A stretch of DNA of 64,000 nucleotides. Origin: Succinatimonas sp. UBA7265. GTDB taxonomy: Bacteria; Pseudomonadota; Gammaproteobacteria; Enterobacterales; Succinivibrionaceae. The translations under genes were made by a program, and so were the position numbers. Under the pieces are notes generated by a model. That model was not told the origin of the DNA. It worked only from the letters and a program-made list of their open reading frames with translations, and ran no database searches. Location of the stretch: the NCBI GenBank assembly GCA_002473165.1, contig DKSD01000001.1:62409-126408 (forward strand). The letters are read 5' to 3'. Of this stretch, positions 63,277-64,000 are shown in pieces (positions within the stretch are counted from its first letter, which is position 1; every line of letters starts with the position of its first letter).

Positions 63277-63533
63277 TCCTCTCCTTCGTTCGATTCACAT
63301 TTTTGAATTTACCCCCAAACGCGCTGTGAGTTACAGCGATATGCAGAGCAAGTCCGGATTTTGTCCTTGAATTTTTAGCGCTTGCAACGATCGGCTCGAG
63401 CATTCAGCGAATCCCGTTCAAGGTTGGGCATTGTTCCGGCAATCTTTGGAAATTTTCAGCGTCAGTCTTGACATTCCCGCTCCAATGTTTCAAAGTAAGC
63501 GTTTTCAAAATTTAGTACAAGGATTGAACTTAC

Positions 63534-64000
63534 ATGACCAAAATCAGCGAGCAGTAGCAAAAGGAAATGGCGCGCCGCCTCAAATCCTCCGGCGTCTCGG
63601 CGCTCAACGATGTGCTGTTTAAATTCGTCTTCGGCAGCGAGAAGCGCAAGGCCATCACCATAGACTTTCTGAGCGCGCTGCTTTCCGAGTCTGACGGGCG
63701 CACGGTAAAAAATCTCTCTTTCATTGAGAGCGAAGCGCGGGCTGAATCCAGGGAGGCCAAACTCTCCCGCTTTGACGTGGCCTGCGTTCTTGACACCGGA
63801 GAAACCATAGACATTGAAGTCCAGGTGGCCAACGAAGCCAACATGCTGCGGCGCACGCTTTACTACCGGGCATAGCTCTGCAAAAGCAGACTCGGCGAGG
63901 ACTATCAGGAGCTCAAACCGGTCAGCACCGTAAACATCCTGGGGTTCAGTCTGCTGGAGGAGGATGATCCTTACAATTTTTACCGCATATATAATCATAA
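63534..64000 (+). pseudogene. Rpn-family PD-(D/E)XK recombination-promoting nuclease/putative transposase, two in-frame TAG, cut by the window end
   Basis: From ATG 63534 (AAGGA 10 nt upstream) the frame reads seven codons, TAG at 63555-63557, then 105 codons, TAG at 63873-63875, and stays open to the end of the window. The translation matches Rpn/YhgA-like proteins: NDVLFKFVFGSEKRK, IDFLSALL, the nuclease core SRFDVACVLDTGETIDIEVQVAN (D...ExQ), RRTLYYRA, then after the second stop GEDYQELKPV and INIL-like VNILGF. Both stops are one change from CAG or AAG. Degraded gene most likely. Confidence 0.75.

Noticed and set aside
63534..64000. Genome-wide recoding of TAG
   Set aside because: TAG ends two otherwise normal genes here (DUF2835 at 37752-37754 and the metallophosphatase at 41408-41410), so TAG acts as a stop in this genome.
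1..64000. tRNA genes
   Set aside because: All gaps were scanned by eye for T-loop GTTCRANNC with a matching acceptor stem; none was convincing. The GTTCAAG near 53923 belongs to the 6S RNA.

Overview
The window looks like a moderately GC-rich chromosome of an anaerobic, fermentative gammaproteobacterium. CRP, FabA, ProQ next to Prc, ZapC, LpxK, KdsB and a 6S RNA with gammaproteobacterial core sequences point to that class. A pyruvate:ferredoxin oxidoreductase operon, ThiH (the anaerobic route to the thiazole) and a GGGtGRT/NifU-like pair point to an anaerobe. A member of the Succinivibrionaceae is my best guess (inference, no 16S in the window). No tRNA, rRNA or CRISPR array was seen.

Layout. 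0-13 kb: Fe-alcohol dehydrogenase, a BASS transporter, lon behind a sigma-32-type promoter, a DUF285 repeat protein, eno, a HAD protein, an AbgA-like amidohydrolase, and lpxK-kdsB. 12-21 kb: a membrane GGDEF protein diverges from a complete thiamin operon (TPP riboswitch, thiC-thiDE-thiF-thiS-thiG-thiH). 21-31 kb: YfaS-type macroglobulin, nudC, a GH13 glucosidase, dapE and dtd with two unknown proteins. 31-43 kb: crcB, proQ-prc, then the block pepN-DUF2835-pyrD...zapC. An IS4-superfamily element has entered exactly at the pyrD stop codon. Between it and zapC lie a truncated nuclease-dead TnpB-like ORF and a metallophosphatase. 43-46 kb: a gene-free stretch of about 1.4 kb (dense hairpins, then AT-rich DNA), fabA and crp. 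46-48 kb: the NifU-like/GGGtGRT operon preceded by two GTTAG-N6-CTAAC sites. 48-54 kb: a TetR regulator divergent from a ybhGFSR-type ABC exporter operon. 54-55 kb: 6S RNA, a small tail-anchored protein, a Nudix hydrolase and an Ala/Gln-rich protein. 56-60.6 kb: porGAB with a fused flavoprotein-ferredoxin subunit. 61-64 kb: a ROK regulator, a BrxR/CapW-like WYL regulator with a likely autoregulatory palindrome, and an Rpn-type nuclease gene broken by two in-frame amber codons and cut by the window end.

Together the genes cover anaerobic pyruvate oxidation and glycolysis (por, eno, GH13), thiamin diphosphate supply for the Por enzyme (thi operon), envelope synthesis and protection (lpxK, kdsB, fabA, YfaS, Prc) and global control (CRP, ProQ, 6S RNA, Lon). 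The accessory signals concentrate between pyrD and zapC and at the right edge.
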